A stretch of DNA of 64,000 nt from Flavobacteriales bacterium (GTDB lineage: Bacteria; Bacteroidota; Bacteroidia; Flavobacteriales_G; JALEGO01). The translations under genes were made by a program, and so were the position numbers. The notes under the pieces were generated by a model, which saw only the letters and a program-made list of their open reading frames with translations, was not told the origin of the DNA and searched no databases. Positions 44,725-53,130 of the stretch are shown in pieces. The first letter of the stretch is position 1. The number at the start of each line of letters is the position of its first letter. Location: NCBI GenBank assembly GCA_020628935.1, contig JAHDEG010000006.1:124001-188000 (forward strand). Direction: 5' to 3'.

Positions 44725-44811
44725 CGCATTTTTTCAAAAAACACAGGGTTATTACTTTTAAAAAAATAATGGTTAATTTAGGGTGATAATAAATAGGAGA
44801 GCAAAAATGCG
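44725..44811. repeat. Inverted repeat arms upstream of the methyltransferase gene
   Basis: CGCATTTTT at 44725-44733 and AAAAATGCG at 44803-44811 are perfect 9-base inverted arms, 69 bases apart. The left arm follows the glycosyltransferase stop and a weak stem (AGTTT / AAACT, 44711-44724) with a T tract to 44734, a possible weak terminator. The right arm includes an ATG (44807) that opens a 5-codon frame ending at 44821, preceded by AGGAGA at 44795-44800. This could be a leader peptide or chance. Confidence 0.4.
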
Positions 44812-44830
44812 CAGTTATTAAAAGAATAAA

Positions 44831-45589
44831 ATGAAATACAAAGATAGAATCCCGAAAGATCTTTTCAATGACAATGGACACTATAATGGTAGGCCAGCCG
44901 ATTTTGATGATAGAATAGTTATTAGGAGACTTAATTTGGTTAAAAATATTCCCGATTTTGTTAATAAGAAATGTACACTATTAGATATTGGATGTGGGAA
45001 TGGTGCTTCAATGTTTTTGCTTTCTGATAAAATGAAAGAGTGTGTCGGAATAGAAGTGTCTGATACGTACAGTGAAGAGTTTAATGCATACAAAAAAAAA
45101 AACAATATAGTAAATTGTAAATACATAATTAGCGATGTAGTTGAAAGTAAACCAACAGAGCAATTTGATCGAATTATTAGTTTCGAAGTAATAGAACATT
45201 TATCAAATGAAAACGGTATTAAATTCTATTACGAATCCCTTAAAAAAGGTGGAATGCTCGCTGTATCTGTGCCCAACAAGTGGTGGATATTTGAAACCCA
45301 TGGTGCTAAATTACCTTTGCTCCCTTGGAATAGAGTTCCCTTTTTTTCTTGGTTGCCTAGGGTCATTCATGAGAGATTTTCCAATGCAAGAATTTATACA
45401 AAAAAAAGGATTACAACACTTTTAGAAAAAAACGGTTTTAAAGTACTAGATTGTCAGTATGTAACCGCTCCAATGGATGTGCTGCCTGAAGGAAAAACAA
45501 AAAAATGGTTAATTAAAAATATCTTTAATTCAGATACAACTAAAATACCATTTAAAGCAACATCAATTTTCATAACTGCAAAAAAGTAG
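44831..45589 (+). CDS. Class I SAM-dependent methyltransferase
   Basis: A 252-residue methyltransferase of the UbiG/COQ3-like fold. The SAM-binding motif I is LLDIGCGNGASMFLLSD at about residues 45-61, motif II region is FDRIISFEVIEHLSNENG near 115-132, and GGMLAVSVPNKWWIFETHG follows near 145-163. The substrate is unknown. Its place inside the glycan region suggests methylation of a sugar or lipid-linked intermediate. It is a single plus-strand gene, tail-to-tail with a glycosyltransferase gene 2 bases away. Confidence 0.85.
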   Translation: MKYKDRIPKDLFNDNGHYNGRPADFDDRIVIRRLNLVKNIPDFVNKKCTLLDIGCGNGASMFLLSDKMKECVGIEVSDTYSEEFNAYKKKNNIVNCKYIISDVVESKPTEQFDRIISFEVIEHLSNENGIKFYYESLKKGGMLAVSVPNKWWIFETHGAKLPLLPWNRVPFFSWLPRVIHERFSNARIYTKKRITTLLEKNGFKVLDCQYVTAPMDVLPEGKTKKWLIKNIFNSDTTKIPFKATSIFITAKK

Positions 45590-45591
45590 TC

Positions 45592-46722
45592 TCATAAGGA
45601 TTTTTCGAATACTAATATTTTTCTTGCAAACACATCCCAACTATAACTTTTTTTATCATGCTTAATGTTTTTAGAGAATTCTTTGAACCTGTTTTTTTGA
45701 AAAAAATCTAAAAGACAATTTGCAATCTCTTGTGGGTCCTTATTGCATAAATATCCAGTTTTGAAGTTCTTGACAACCTCTGGTAAACCCCCAACATTAG
45801 TGGCTAAGATAGGTCTGTTGAAATGCATTGCCATTGGAGCTATTCCACTTTGACTTGCGCTATTATATGTTAATGATATTATATCACAAGCAGAAAAATA
45901 AAATTTTAGTTCTTTATCTTCAATAAAGTGATCTATAATATGAACTCGGTCGGTGAGGTGGTTTGTGCTAATATAACTTATATACGAATCTTTATTATCG
46001 TAAAACTCACCGGCAATAATTAAATCAGTGTTAGGTAGCTGCTCAGAAATTAATTGAATTGCCTTGAGGGTTAAGTCTAAGCCTTTATATTTTCTTACCA
46101 AGCCGAAAAATAAAATATAGTTTTTTTGTGGATTTAATTTTAAATGTTTTTTTGCAGTAATTTTATCAATCCCTCCTTCTAAGTTACTATTTATGGGGTG
46201 TGGATATGTCAGTTGAGGTTTAATCGAAAACAATAATAATTCAGCCCTTACTTTATCTGACATTGTAATGAATCCGTTGAAAGAGTTTAAGAAATAATTG
46301 GTGAAAAGCTTATCGCCTAGTCTGTTTTCATGTGGTTTTATGTTATCACATAATGCTATTAATTTAGTGTTTTTATTAATTAACCTGGCTATTGTACCCA
46401 AGCACGGTGCCAAAAAACTTAACCAATATCTTACAATAACTAAGTCGGGATTAAGCTTATTTATTTTTCTAGCAACTAAAATCCAATTTATAGGATTTAC
46501 AGTGTTAATTAAACGTTCGATTTTTAGCGGTTTATGGCTCTGTTTATTCTTTCTAAACTGTGTTTTTCCTGGAAATAAAAATTTTGGGTACTGAAGTTTA
46601 AAGGTGATTATTGAACTATTTACTCCACAATTGTTTAACGCTGTACATAAAGACTCATTCGTGTCTGAAATGCCACCTCTGTAGGGGTGGGCGGGGCCTA
46701 TAATTATTGTTTTTTTACTCAA
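45592..46722 (-). CDS. Group 1 (GT4-like) glycosyltransferase
   Basis: A 376-residue GT-B glycosyltransferase. The N-terminus KTIIIGPAHPYRGGISDTNE contains the glycine-rich acceptor-domain loop. The donor-side domain shows YILFFGLVRKYKGLDLTLKAI, TDLIIAGEFYDNKDSYISYI and the nucleotide-sugar binding helix region SQSGIAPMAMHFNRPILATNVGGLPEVV near residues 300-330 with the E-x7-E-like pattern. The start is TTG at 46722, because no ATG lies between it and the previous gene's stop. It is the last gene of a three-gene minus operon (YfhO copy 2, GT2, GT4). Confidence 0.92.
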   Translation of the reverse strand: MSKKTIIIGPAHPYRGGISDTNESLCTALNNCGVNSSIITFKLQYPKFLFPGKTQFRKNKQSHKPLKIERLINTVNPINWILVARKINKLNPDLVIVRYWLSFLAPCLGTIARLINKNTKLIALCDNIKPHENRLGDKLFTNYFLNSFNGFITMSDKVRAELLLFSIKPQLTYPHPINSNLEGGIDKITAKKHLKLNPQKNYILFFGLVRKYKGLDLTLKAIQLISEQLPNTDLIIAGEFYDNKDSYISYISTNHLTDRVHIIDHFIEDKELKFYFSACDIISLTYNSASQSGIAPMAMHFNRPILATNVGGLPEVVKNFKTGYLCNKDPQEIANCLLDFFQKNRFKEFSKNIKHDKKSYSWDVFARKILVFEKSL

Positions 46723-46732
46723 CCCTAATGCT

Positions 46733-47461
46733 TTATTTAATTTTTAAGCTCTTAAATACAATATAAACATGAGACAATAAAGTAGTCAGAATTCCATAAT
46801 GATGAATATAAATCTTGAATCTTTCTTTTAACCCTGTAATTCTTTTTTGAGAAGAAGTGCCTCCATTCAAATACTTGGAGATTATTATGCCGGTATTGTG
46901 AATTTTTTCTGCTTTTTTTAAAATCTTAATACTCCAATCTATATCGGAAGATATTTTATAGGATATATCGTAATCGACACAAAGAGTTCTTTTAGCAATA
47001 AATGACTGATGACAAATAAGCATTCCTCTACTATAATCTTTCCAAGTCAATGTTCTTGGCGGCCGATGTTTACTAAGACCAATTACATTATTAAAGTCAT
47101 CGACAACTTGCATATCTCCATAATAAACATCAGCATTTTGTACTGTTGCAAAAACAGAAGAAACCGTTGATTCAGAAAAAAACCGATCCCCTGAATTCAT
47201 AAAAAGAACATAATCTCCCTTAGCTTGGTGAAGGCCTTTATTCATAGCATCATAAATACCTTTGTCAGGCTCACTTACGATTGAGTCAATATTGTTTTTG
47301 TATTTGGTAACAATATCCATTGTATCATCGGTTGATCGACCATCAATAATTATGTACTCAATGTTCTTGTAGGTCTGCTCAATAACACTTTTTATAGTGT
47401 TTTCTATATAGCTTGCGGCATTATACGCTATTGTTATTACCGATAATTTTGGAGAAACCAT
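46733..47461 (-). CDS. Family 2 glycosyltransferase (WcaA-like)
   Basis: A 242-residue GT-A glycosyltransferase of the capsule/LPS type. It shows LSVITIAYNAASYIENTIKS, EYIIIDGRSTDDTMDIV, the conserved PDKGIYDAMNKGLHQAKGDY, and VLFMNSGDRFF (DxD-equivalent region). The later RGMLICHQSFIAKR block is also typical of this subfamily. It is cytoplasmic, with at most a weak hydrophobic C-terminus. The ATG directly abuts the stop of the YfhO gene upstream, and the GT4 gene follows after 10 bases, a tight operon. Confidence 0.92.
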   Translation of the reverse strand: MVSPKLSVITIAYNAASYIENTIKSVIEQTYKNIEYIIIDGRSTDDTMDIVTKYKNNIDSIVSEPDKGIYDAMNKGLHQAKGDYVLFMNSGDRFFSESTVSSVFATVQNADVYYGDMQVVDDFNNVIGLSKHRPPRTLTWKDYSRGMLICHQSFIAKRTLCVDYDISYKISSDIDWSIKILKKAEKIHNTGIIISKYLNGGTSSQKRITGLKERFKIYIHHYGILTTLLSHVYIVFKSLKIK

Positions 47462-49900
47462 TTAATCCTTTATTTTGCTAATTGCAGATTTTATATTCCA
47501 ACCAATAGAGCCAAATATTGAAAGTAAAATTAAAGAAGAACATAAAGTAGATATCCAACCACCTTTAGCTTCTGGTTCAAAGGAAAAAACTACTTTGTGA
47601 GTTCCTTTTGGTATTGATAACCCTCTTAAAATATAATTCGCTCTTATCATTTCAGTTGGTTTACCATCTATTGAAATTTTCCAACCTTTATTAGGACCAT
47701 ACCAAACCTCAGAAAATATAGCTAGCTGGTTAGAGTTGGAATTAGACGTATATTCCAAATAACCTGGTTCATAATAGCTCAATTTAATATCTCCTTTGCC
47801 GTCACCAACTTTAATGTCTTTAAGTTGATCCTCAAATTCATTTTTGAGAATTATAGCCGTATTTTGCGGATTAAAACTAGAATCACTCATTGAGCGTATT
47901 TCCTCATTAGGTGTTTCAACATATCTAACGCCTTTTACAAACCAAGCATTACCCAATGCTTGGTTGTTAACTTGCAATTGTTGCTTTTGACCAATAATAT
48001 ATTTTGTATTTAACATATTTAAAACAGGCATATTAAACTTGCTAATGTGATAATCAATCATATCTTGATACCTCTGGAGCTTTGCTGCATGATAACCACC
48101 AATGGTATTGTGAAATACAGAACTTGAATTTGAATTAAATGTGTTTATAGATAAATCTAAGACTCTATAAAATCCCCTGCCTTTTGGTTCAAGACTAAGT
48201 ATTTGTTGATCTATTGGCCGTTTAACAAATTCACTGTTCGTTTTTTTAATCCTCGTCCAGCTATCTTCATCAATATACCTTCTGTTTACTAGCCATAAAT
48301 CTGCCAATGTAATTACAAATAATAAGCATAACATCATATTTTTATTAGTGATTTTTTTAATAACAAAGGCATAAATAACAAGTGCTAAAGCGATAGTAAA
48401 AAACAATGACCTTAAACAATCAGCTTTCATAATTGCTTTTCGAGTATTGATAAACACATCAATAATTTCTGCTTGGTAACGAGCATCTTGTTCACCTGTA
48501 AAGGTTAGAAAAAGCGGACCAAACAACCATACTAATAAACAAATACCAGCAGCAATTATAGCACTTATTACTACAGGTTTTTTAAAGGTTGGTTTCTCTT
48601 TTGACTGTATTATGGTATTAAGAGCCATTAAACCAGGTATTGCAAAGAAGGCGGGCACAATATTCATTACCGAATTAGGTGATCTAAATTTGTTGAACAA
48701 GGGTAGATTATCAAATAATAGTCGGTTTAAGAACTCCGCATTTTTACCCAAAGAGATTAAACATATCGTAGTTATAGCAGCTAAAAAACTAAAAGAATAT
48801 TTCTTTTCGATAACAAAAAAAGAGAGCACAAATAAAAACAATGAAAGCATTCCTAGGTAGTAAGGTCCACTTGTAAATGGCATATCACCCCAATACATGG
48901 GTGCTTGATAGGTTCCATCCTTTTTCTTTTTGGCACCATTTTGCTTTAGCAGCTTTGCTGTTTCACTGTCTGAGGGGATTTCTTCATTGGAGGATCCTCC
49001 CATAATTCTTGGAATAAATAAACTCAACAAATCGGGAGTACTATTGCTCCAACTCATGGCGTAATTCCAGTCTAGGCCCTCTACTTGACTACTACTTGAA
49101 GGCTTCTCATTTTTTTCTGATGACAATATGGGTTTACCCCTCATTGTATCTTCCGAAAACGTCTTAGATGAATAAAGCTGAGCAAAATTTGCACCAGCAC
49201 CTATAATAGCTGCAAATAATGCAACAAAAAGGCCTTGAAACAAAAATTTGAAAGAATAATCAGGGCTTTTTATTAATGAAATTACATACGTTATTACAAA
49301 AACAATAAATGTTAAACCTAAGTAATAAACCATTTGAATGTGATTAAACATAATTGCAAGACAAGTACCTAGTGCAACAAGTATAAAACCCAATACCAAC
49401 TTCCGTTTTAAGCATAATAACAAACCAATAATTAGCATTGCAAAACAACTCACTACCCAAATTTTTGTTTGATGACCCGCCTCAGTAAGCACTATATAAT
49501 TAACATTAAATGCGACAAGTAATGAACCGACTATAGCCAGCAAGGGTTCTATTTTAAAAACTAGTAACGATGTAAATGTTAGTATACACAACATGAGAAA
49601 CGTACCTAACGGATAATCAAACCCGAGAAATAATATGCTTCTTGTATTTAAAGAATAAATAAGATTATTATTACTACCATGGCCTAATAAACCTGTTGGT
49701 GTGCCTGAAAAAATAGAACTAGACCAAGTGTTTTGTTTTCTCTTTTTTTTCGGGGACTCTTGAAACTCTTTTACGACTATTTTCGCAGAAATATCATCAT
49801 TAGAGTTAAGTGTAAAGTTTTTTAGAGCTGGTCCAAAAAACACAAAAAAGGGAACCAATAATAAAATCAATGTCCCAATAACTAATCCTGCTTTTTTCAT
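47462..49900 (-). CDS. YfhO-family membrane protein (second copy)
   Basis: An 812-residue paralogue of the protein at 40315-42819. It has the same order of features: about twelve membrane helices, LDWNYAMSWSNSTPDLLSLF, GDMPFTSGPYYLGMLSLFLF, then the soluble part with IGGYHAAKLQRYQDMID, NMLNTKYIIGQK and LGNAWFVKGVRYVET, and a C-terminal helix. The two copies are clearly related but far from identical, so this is an old duplication or separate acquisition. It leads a minus operon with a GT2 and a GT4 gene, and has a promoter box at 49906-49913 only 5 bases from its ATG. Confidence 0.88.
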   Translation of the reverse strand: MKKAGLVIGTLILLLVPFFVFFGPALKNFTLNSNDDISAKIVVKEFQESPKKKRKQNTWSSSIFSGTPTGLLGHGSNNNLIYSLNTRSILFLGFDYPLGTFLMLCILTFTSLLVFKIEPLLAIVGSLLVAFNVNYIVLTEAGHQTKIWVVSCFAMLIIGLLLCLKRKLVLGFILVALGTCLAIMFNHIQMVYYLGLTFIVFVITYVISLIKSPDYSFKFLFQGLFVALFAAIIGAGANFAQLYSSKTFSEDTMRGKPILSSEKNEKPSSSSQVEGLDWNYAMSWSNSTPDLLSLFIPRIMGGSSNEEIPSDSETAKLLKQNGAKKKKDGTYQAPMYWGDMPFTSGPYYLGMLSLFLFVLSFFVIEKKYSFSFLAAITTICLISLGKNAEFLNRLLFDNLPLFNKFRSPNSVMNIVPAFFAIPGLMALNTIIQSKEKPTFKKPVVISAIIAAGICLLVWLFGPLFLTFTGEQDARYQAEIIDVFINTRKAIMKADCLRSLFFTIALALVIYAFVIKKITNKNMMLCLLFVITLADLWLVNRRYIDEDSWTRIKKTNSEFVKRPIDQQILSLEPKGRGFYRVLDLSINTFNSNSSSVFHNTIGGYHAAKLQRYQDMIDYHISKFNMPVLNMLNTKYIIGQKQQLQVNNQALGNAWFVKGVRYVETPNEEIRSMSDSSFNPQNTAIILKNEFEDQLKDIKVGDGKGDIKLSYYEPGYLEYTSNSNSNQLAIFSEVWYGPNKGWKISIDGKPTEMIRANYILRGLSIPKGTHKVVFSFEPEAKGGWISTLCSSLILLSIFGSIGWNIKSAISKIKD

Positions 49901-49905
49901 AGCTA

Positions 49906-49913
49906 CAAATATA
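49906..49913 (-). promoter_or_regulatory. TAnnTTTG promoter box for the YfhO-GT2-GT4 operon
   Basis: The minus strand reads TATATTTG, an exact -7 match that ends 5 bases before the ATG, so the transcript should be nearly leaderless. TTTA lies 18 bases upstream of the box as a partial -33 element. Confidence 0.65.
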
Positions 49914-49968
49914 ACGGTTTTGGTTTCTCATTAAACACTCCGTAATTAATTATTGTCAACCACTACTA

Positions 49969-51147
49969 TTAACTTAAAGCTTTTTTATAAACTTTGTTAT
50001 ATTCTCCAATTACCTTTTGCTCTGAATAATAGTTCCTTGCATTTAAAGAAATATTTTCAGGTAGCATTTTGCCTTCTTTTTTCATCTCCAAAGCATCTAA
50101 AATGCCCTTAGCTAAGGTTTTACCCGACTTGTTATCAACCAAAATTCCATTTACTTTGTGGTCTATCATATTCTCAATCCCACTCGTTTTGAAACCAACA
50201 ACTGGGGTACCGCAAATATGACTTTCAACAATAGTATTGGGTAAGTTATCTTCGATTGAAGATATAACATATACACTTGCAGCCGAATAAATCTTGGCTA
50301 ACTCAGCTGTAGAAGATATATATCCTAAAAATTTAAGGTTTTTGTGTTTACTGAGGTCAGAATTCAGTGCTATGTTTCCAAGAACATTAATTTGTATATC
50401 GTCATCTAAGTAATCTAAAGCTTCTAAAAAATATTTAAAGCCTTTTCTTGGATCATTAACATTTTCCGCAACAAAGAGTATGATAGGGTCCTGTGATTTA
50501 TGGAGTTCATTGTTTATATTAAATGACTCCGTATCTATACAATTAGGTATTCTACTATGAGGAAAACCCGATAATACTTCGCTAACTTCTGATAATTCTT
50601 TGAGCCATTTAGAAGGTGAAACAATGTGAATGTTTTTATTAAGCACTGCTCGTTTTTTAACTTGGATGAAGCGTTTTTCTAAATCAATTAATTTATCATT
50701 CATCATAGATGTATAATGCATTCCCCCTTTAAATGGATTCATATCGTGAAGAGTCCAAACAATTGGTTTGTTGATGTTTTGAAAAAATGTTGGTATATCA
50801 ATAAATTTCACCGTAGCATGAAAGTGTATAATATCAGCTTCTGTGACTAGCGGATGGTTATGTACTTTTAGTAGACTTTCTGGCCTATTAAAAAAAACTT
50901 GACGATTAAATTTTACGGGTAGTTGGTTGTAAGCTTTATTTAAGAACAAAATTAGTTTTGAAATTAGTTTCCCATATTTCTTGATTAAAAAATCATCATA
51001 GTAACTTATCTCTGATTCTTTACGCCCCTTAGGTTTAAGTGCTAAAAACGAAGAATACAACCCACTCGTTTTTTGAGCCCGGTAAATTCTTTTTGCAGCA
51101 TTTGCAGCACCTCCACTATCCCAAGTGTTTATGTGTAAAATTTTCAT
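49969..51147 (-). CDS. Group 1 (GT4-like) glycosyltransferase
   Basis: A 392-residue GT-B glycosyltransferase. The start ILHINTWDSGGAANAAKRIYRA is the acceptor-domain loop of a subfamily common in Bacteroidota polysaccharide loci. DIIHFHATVKFIDIP and PIVWTLHDMNPFKGGMHYTS follow. The donor domain has PIILFVAENVNDPRKGFKYFLEA, then SSIEDNLPNTIVESHICGTPVVGF with the E-x7-E-type motif. Sugar and acceptor cannot be read. It lies 82 bases downstream of a methyltransferase-like gene on the same strand and 68 bases upstream of the YfhO promoter region. Confidence 0.92.
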   Translation of the reverse strand: MKILHINTWDSGGAANAAKRIYRAQKTSGLYSSFLALKPKGRKESEISYYDDFLIKKYGKLISKLILFLNKAYNQLPVKFNRQVFFNRPESLLKVHNHPLVTEADIIHFHATVKFIDIPTFFQNINKPIVWTLHDMNPFKGGMHYTSMMNDKLIDLEKRFIQVKKRAVLNKNIHIVSPSKWLKELSEVSEVLSGFPHSRIPNCIDTESFNINNELHKSQDPIILFVAENVNDPRKGFKYFLEALDYLDDDIQINVLGNIALNSDLSKHKNLKFLGYISSTAELAKIYSAASVYVISSIEDNLPNTIVESHICGTPVVGFKTSGIENMIDHKVNGILVDNKSGKTLAKGILDALEMKKEGKMLPENISLNARNYYSEQKVIGEYNKVYKKALS

Positions 51148-51229
51148 TAGGATTTCTGTAAAACATCCGGTTTTTGAGCATTAGTTTAGACCCTGTATAA
51201 TTAATCGTTTTTGAGTTGAAAAGTAATTA

Positions 51230-52057
51230 TTAACTGGTTTTATTAAAAGAAATACCAATTCCCGCACCTGGATACCAATGATTGGATGGATTTTCTTTAA
51301 AAAACAAAAAATTCCTATCGTTTTCCAAAGAAAAGAATGAAAGTTTATCTGTTGAGTGTGAATTATCCCCAAGAATAACAGAATTTTTATTTAACAAAGG
51401 CTTAATAGTATTGTATTCACGATATTCATATTCAGAGGAATGATCGCTATCATTAATAAATAAGTCTATACTTTCTTTAAAGGCTGATAACGTTTTTATC
51501 GAATCACCATATTTAATTTCTCCAAACTCTTTATATTTTCCAGACAAAAGATACCCCGCACGTGAGTTTATATCAGTTCCATAATACTTTCCTGAAAAAC
51601 CTTCTAAAATGTTCTTTTCTAATGCTGCGCATAATAAAACTGCTCCCATTCCTTTATCGACACCAGTTTCAACAATTACTTTTGGTTTTATAGCCCTGGC
51701 AAATGCATACCAACCTAACCTCCTTCCAAAACGGACTCCGCTATCCGCAAACACCTTTTCCTTTGAATTTGCTGTAGTTAAAACCACGTGTTCAAATAAG
51801 TCTTTATTCTGTTCTACTTCTTTGAAATATGCCAGTATGTGCGAGACATCTTTTTTTGTAACTATCGCTATGTTTTGAGCTAGACTTACTAAGTTATCGC
51901 CTGTTAAATCATAAGTAAAATTAGTGTCTTCCTTGGAAGTAAAACCCCATTTTACAATTTGAACATATTTTCTATTATAATACTTAGTTGCACTATAGAT
52001 ACGTCTGAAAAAATTTAATATCCAAATTCGCTTTAGTAAGTTTAAAATTTCTTTCAT
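51230..52057 (-). CDS. Class I methyltransferase-like protein
   Basis: A 275-residue protein with a Rossmann SAM-binding fold. VIVETGVDKGMGAVLLCAALEK (about residues 130-151) is motif I. YYGTDINSRAGYLLSG gives the acidic end of strand 2. LFINDSDHSSEYEYREYNTI is the strand-4 region with a metal- or substrate-binding D-x-D-H. It resembles the CmcI/Methyltransf_24 group, which includes sugar O-methyltransferases. The first 60 residues are basic and helical and could contact a membrane or partner. Substrate unknown. No promoter box of the TAnnTTTG type was found upstream. Confidence 0.8.
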   Translation of the reverse strand: MKEILNLLKRIWILNFFRRIYSATKYYNRKYVQIVKWGFTSKEDTNFTYDLTGDNLVSLAQNIAIVTKKDVSHILAYFKEVEQNKDLFEHVVLTTANSKEKVFADSGVRFGRRLGWYAFARAIKPKVIVETGVDKGMGAVLLCAALEKNILEGFSGKYYGTDINSRAGYLLSGKYKEFGEIKYGDSIKTLSAFKESIDLFINDSDHSSEYEYREYNTIKPLLNKNSVILGDNSHSTDKLSFFSLENDRNFLFFKENPSNHWYPGAGIGISFNKTS

Positions 52058-52309
52058 AATAAATAATACGCTAAATTTTTTCTAAAATCACTAAATCATT
52101 GATGTAATCTGCAATATTAATTAATTTATGATTAAGGTAATCATACTTAATAGTGGAATTACTAATAAAAATTTATATCTAGTAGATTTTCTCAATTACC
52201 TTTTTTTAGGTAATTTGACTCTTTTGGCATTTTGCAAAAACCCCTTTAGCTACAGTAATATACTTTGTAAGTCAGTAGAAATAACTTTACATTAAATGTT
52301 ACATCAGGT

Positions 52310-53026
52310 TCACTTAAGAACGTTATTTGTGTTATTGAAACTCCTATTATTGATAAATGAGATTTCTTCATAAGAGTCAGATACAGCAAAAATCTCATAC
52401 CCGTGTTTCTTCATCTTTTTTATGAGGGCTTTACTTTTTGCTCGGCCATTTTCAAAAAATCTCTCGTGAAGCTCTATTGCCATTTGATCAATTTGTATCC
52501 TTTTTTCTAAAATGCTTTCAATTACATCATACTCCGATCCTTCGATGTCCATTTTTATGACTGCTATTTTTTTATGCTTTAACAATTTACAAATATCTGA
52601 AAATGATTTCATCTGTACTTCGACTGTATTTTTTTGAGATACATTTTTTTGAGGCACCAAACTGCCAGAAACATGTTCACTATTTATAGGAAGGTGAAAA
52701 TTGGTCTTACCTGTGTTTTTTGAAATACCAAATTCATGGAACTTGAACGTTTCAGGAAGGTCGTTGTTTAAACACCAATTTATAGATTTAGGTGTTGGAT
52801 CAAAACCAAATACTTTGCACTTATGCTCTTGTATGACTTGTTTATCAAAAGATATATCTTCGCCTATTCCAAAAGAATAAACAATAGATTGTTCATTTAG
52901 TAATTGCGGATTTAAGTAGAATCCTCCGTAATTATTTCCATACCATCTAGACTCACAATTAACCGACTTTTTAATGTGGCTGTATTTTAATGGGTATATA
53001 AATTTTTTTTTTATTTTTTTAAGCAT
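52310..53026 (-). CDS. FkbM-family methyltransferase
   Basis: A 238-residue FkbM-type methyltransferase. IVYSFGIGEDISFDKQVIQE is the SAM-binding motif I, VFGFDPTPKSINWC the acidic strand 2, and VIKMDIEGSEYDVIESIL the hallmark FkbM block (K-x-DIEG-x-E), followed by QIDQMAIELHERFFENG. These enzymes O-methylate sugars or polyketides; here a sugar of the surface glycan is the likely substrate. A stretch of 252 bases without a gene (52058-52309) follows downstream. It is AT-rich and shows no terminator or RNA feature. Confidence 0.88.
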   Translation of the reverse strand: MLKKIKKKFIYPLKYSHIKKSVNCESRWYGNNYGGFYLNPQLLNEQSIVYSFGIGEDISFDKQVIQEHKCKVFGFDPTPKSINWCLNNDLPETFKFHEFGISKNTGKTNFHLPINSEHVSGSLVPQKNVSQKNTVEVQMKSFSDICKLLKHKKIAVIKMDIEGSEYDVIESILEKRIQIDQMAIELHERFFENGRAKSKALIKKMKKHGYEIFAVSDSYEEISFINNRSFNNTNNVLK

Positions 53027-53130
53027 TTATTTAACCTTAAGTATTATTCAAAAAATTTTAAATGGAGTTGAAATCTTTTCTAATTAATGTCTTTAAATTT
53101 CTAAAAGAATATGTGATTACAGCATGAGGT

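Noticed and set aside
52128..52295. 55-codon plus-strand open frame in the gene-free stretch between two methyltransferase genes
   Set aside because: It lies in an AT-rich spacer, has no promoter box or recognisable motif and an unlikely composition. Nothing supports it as a gene.
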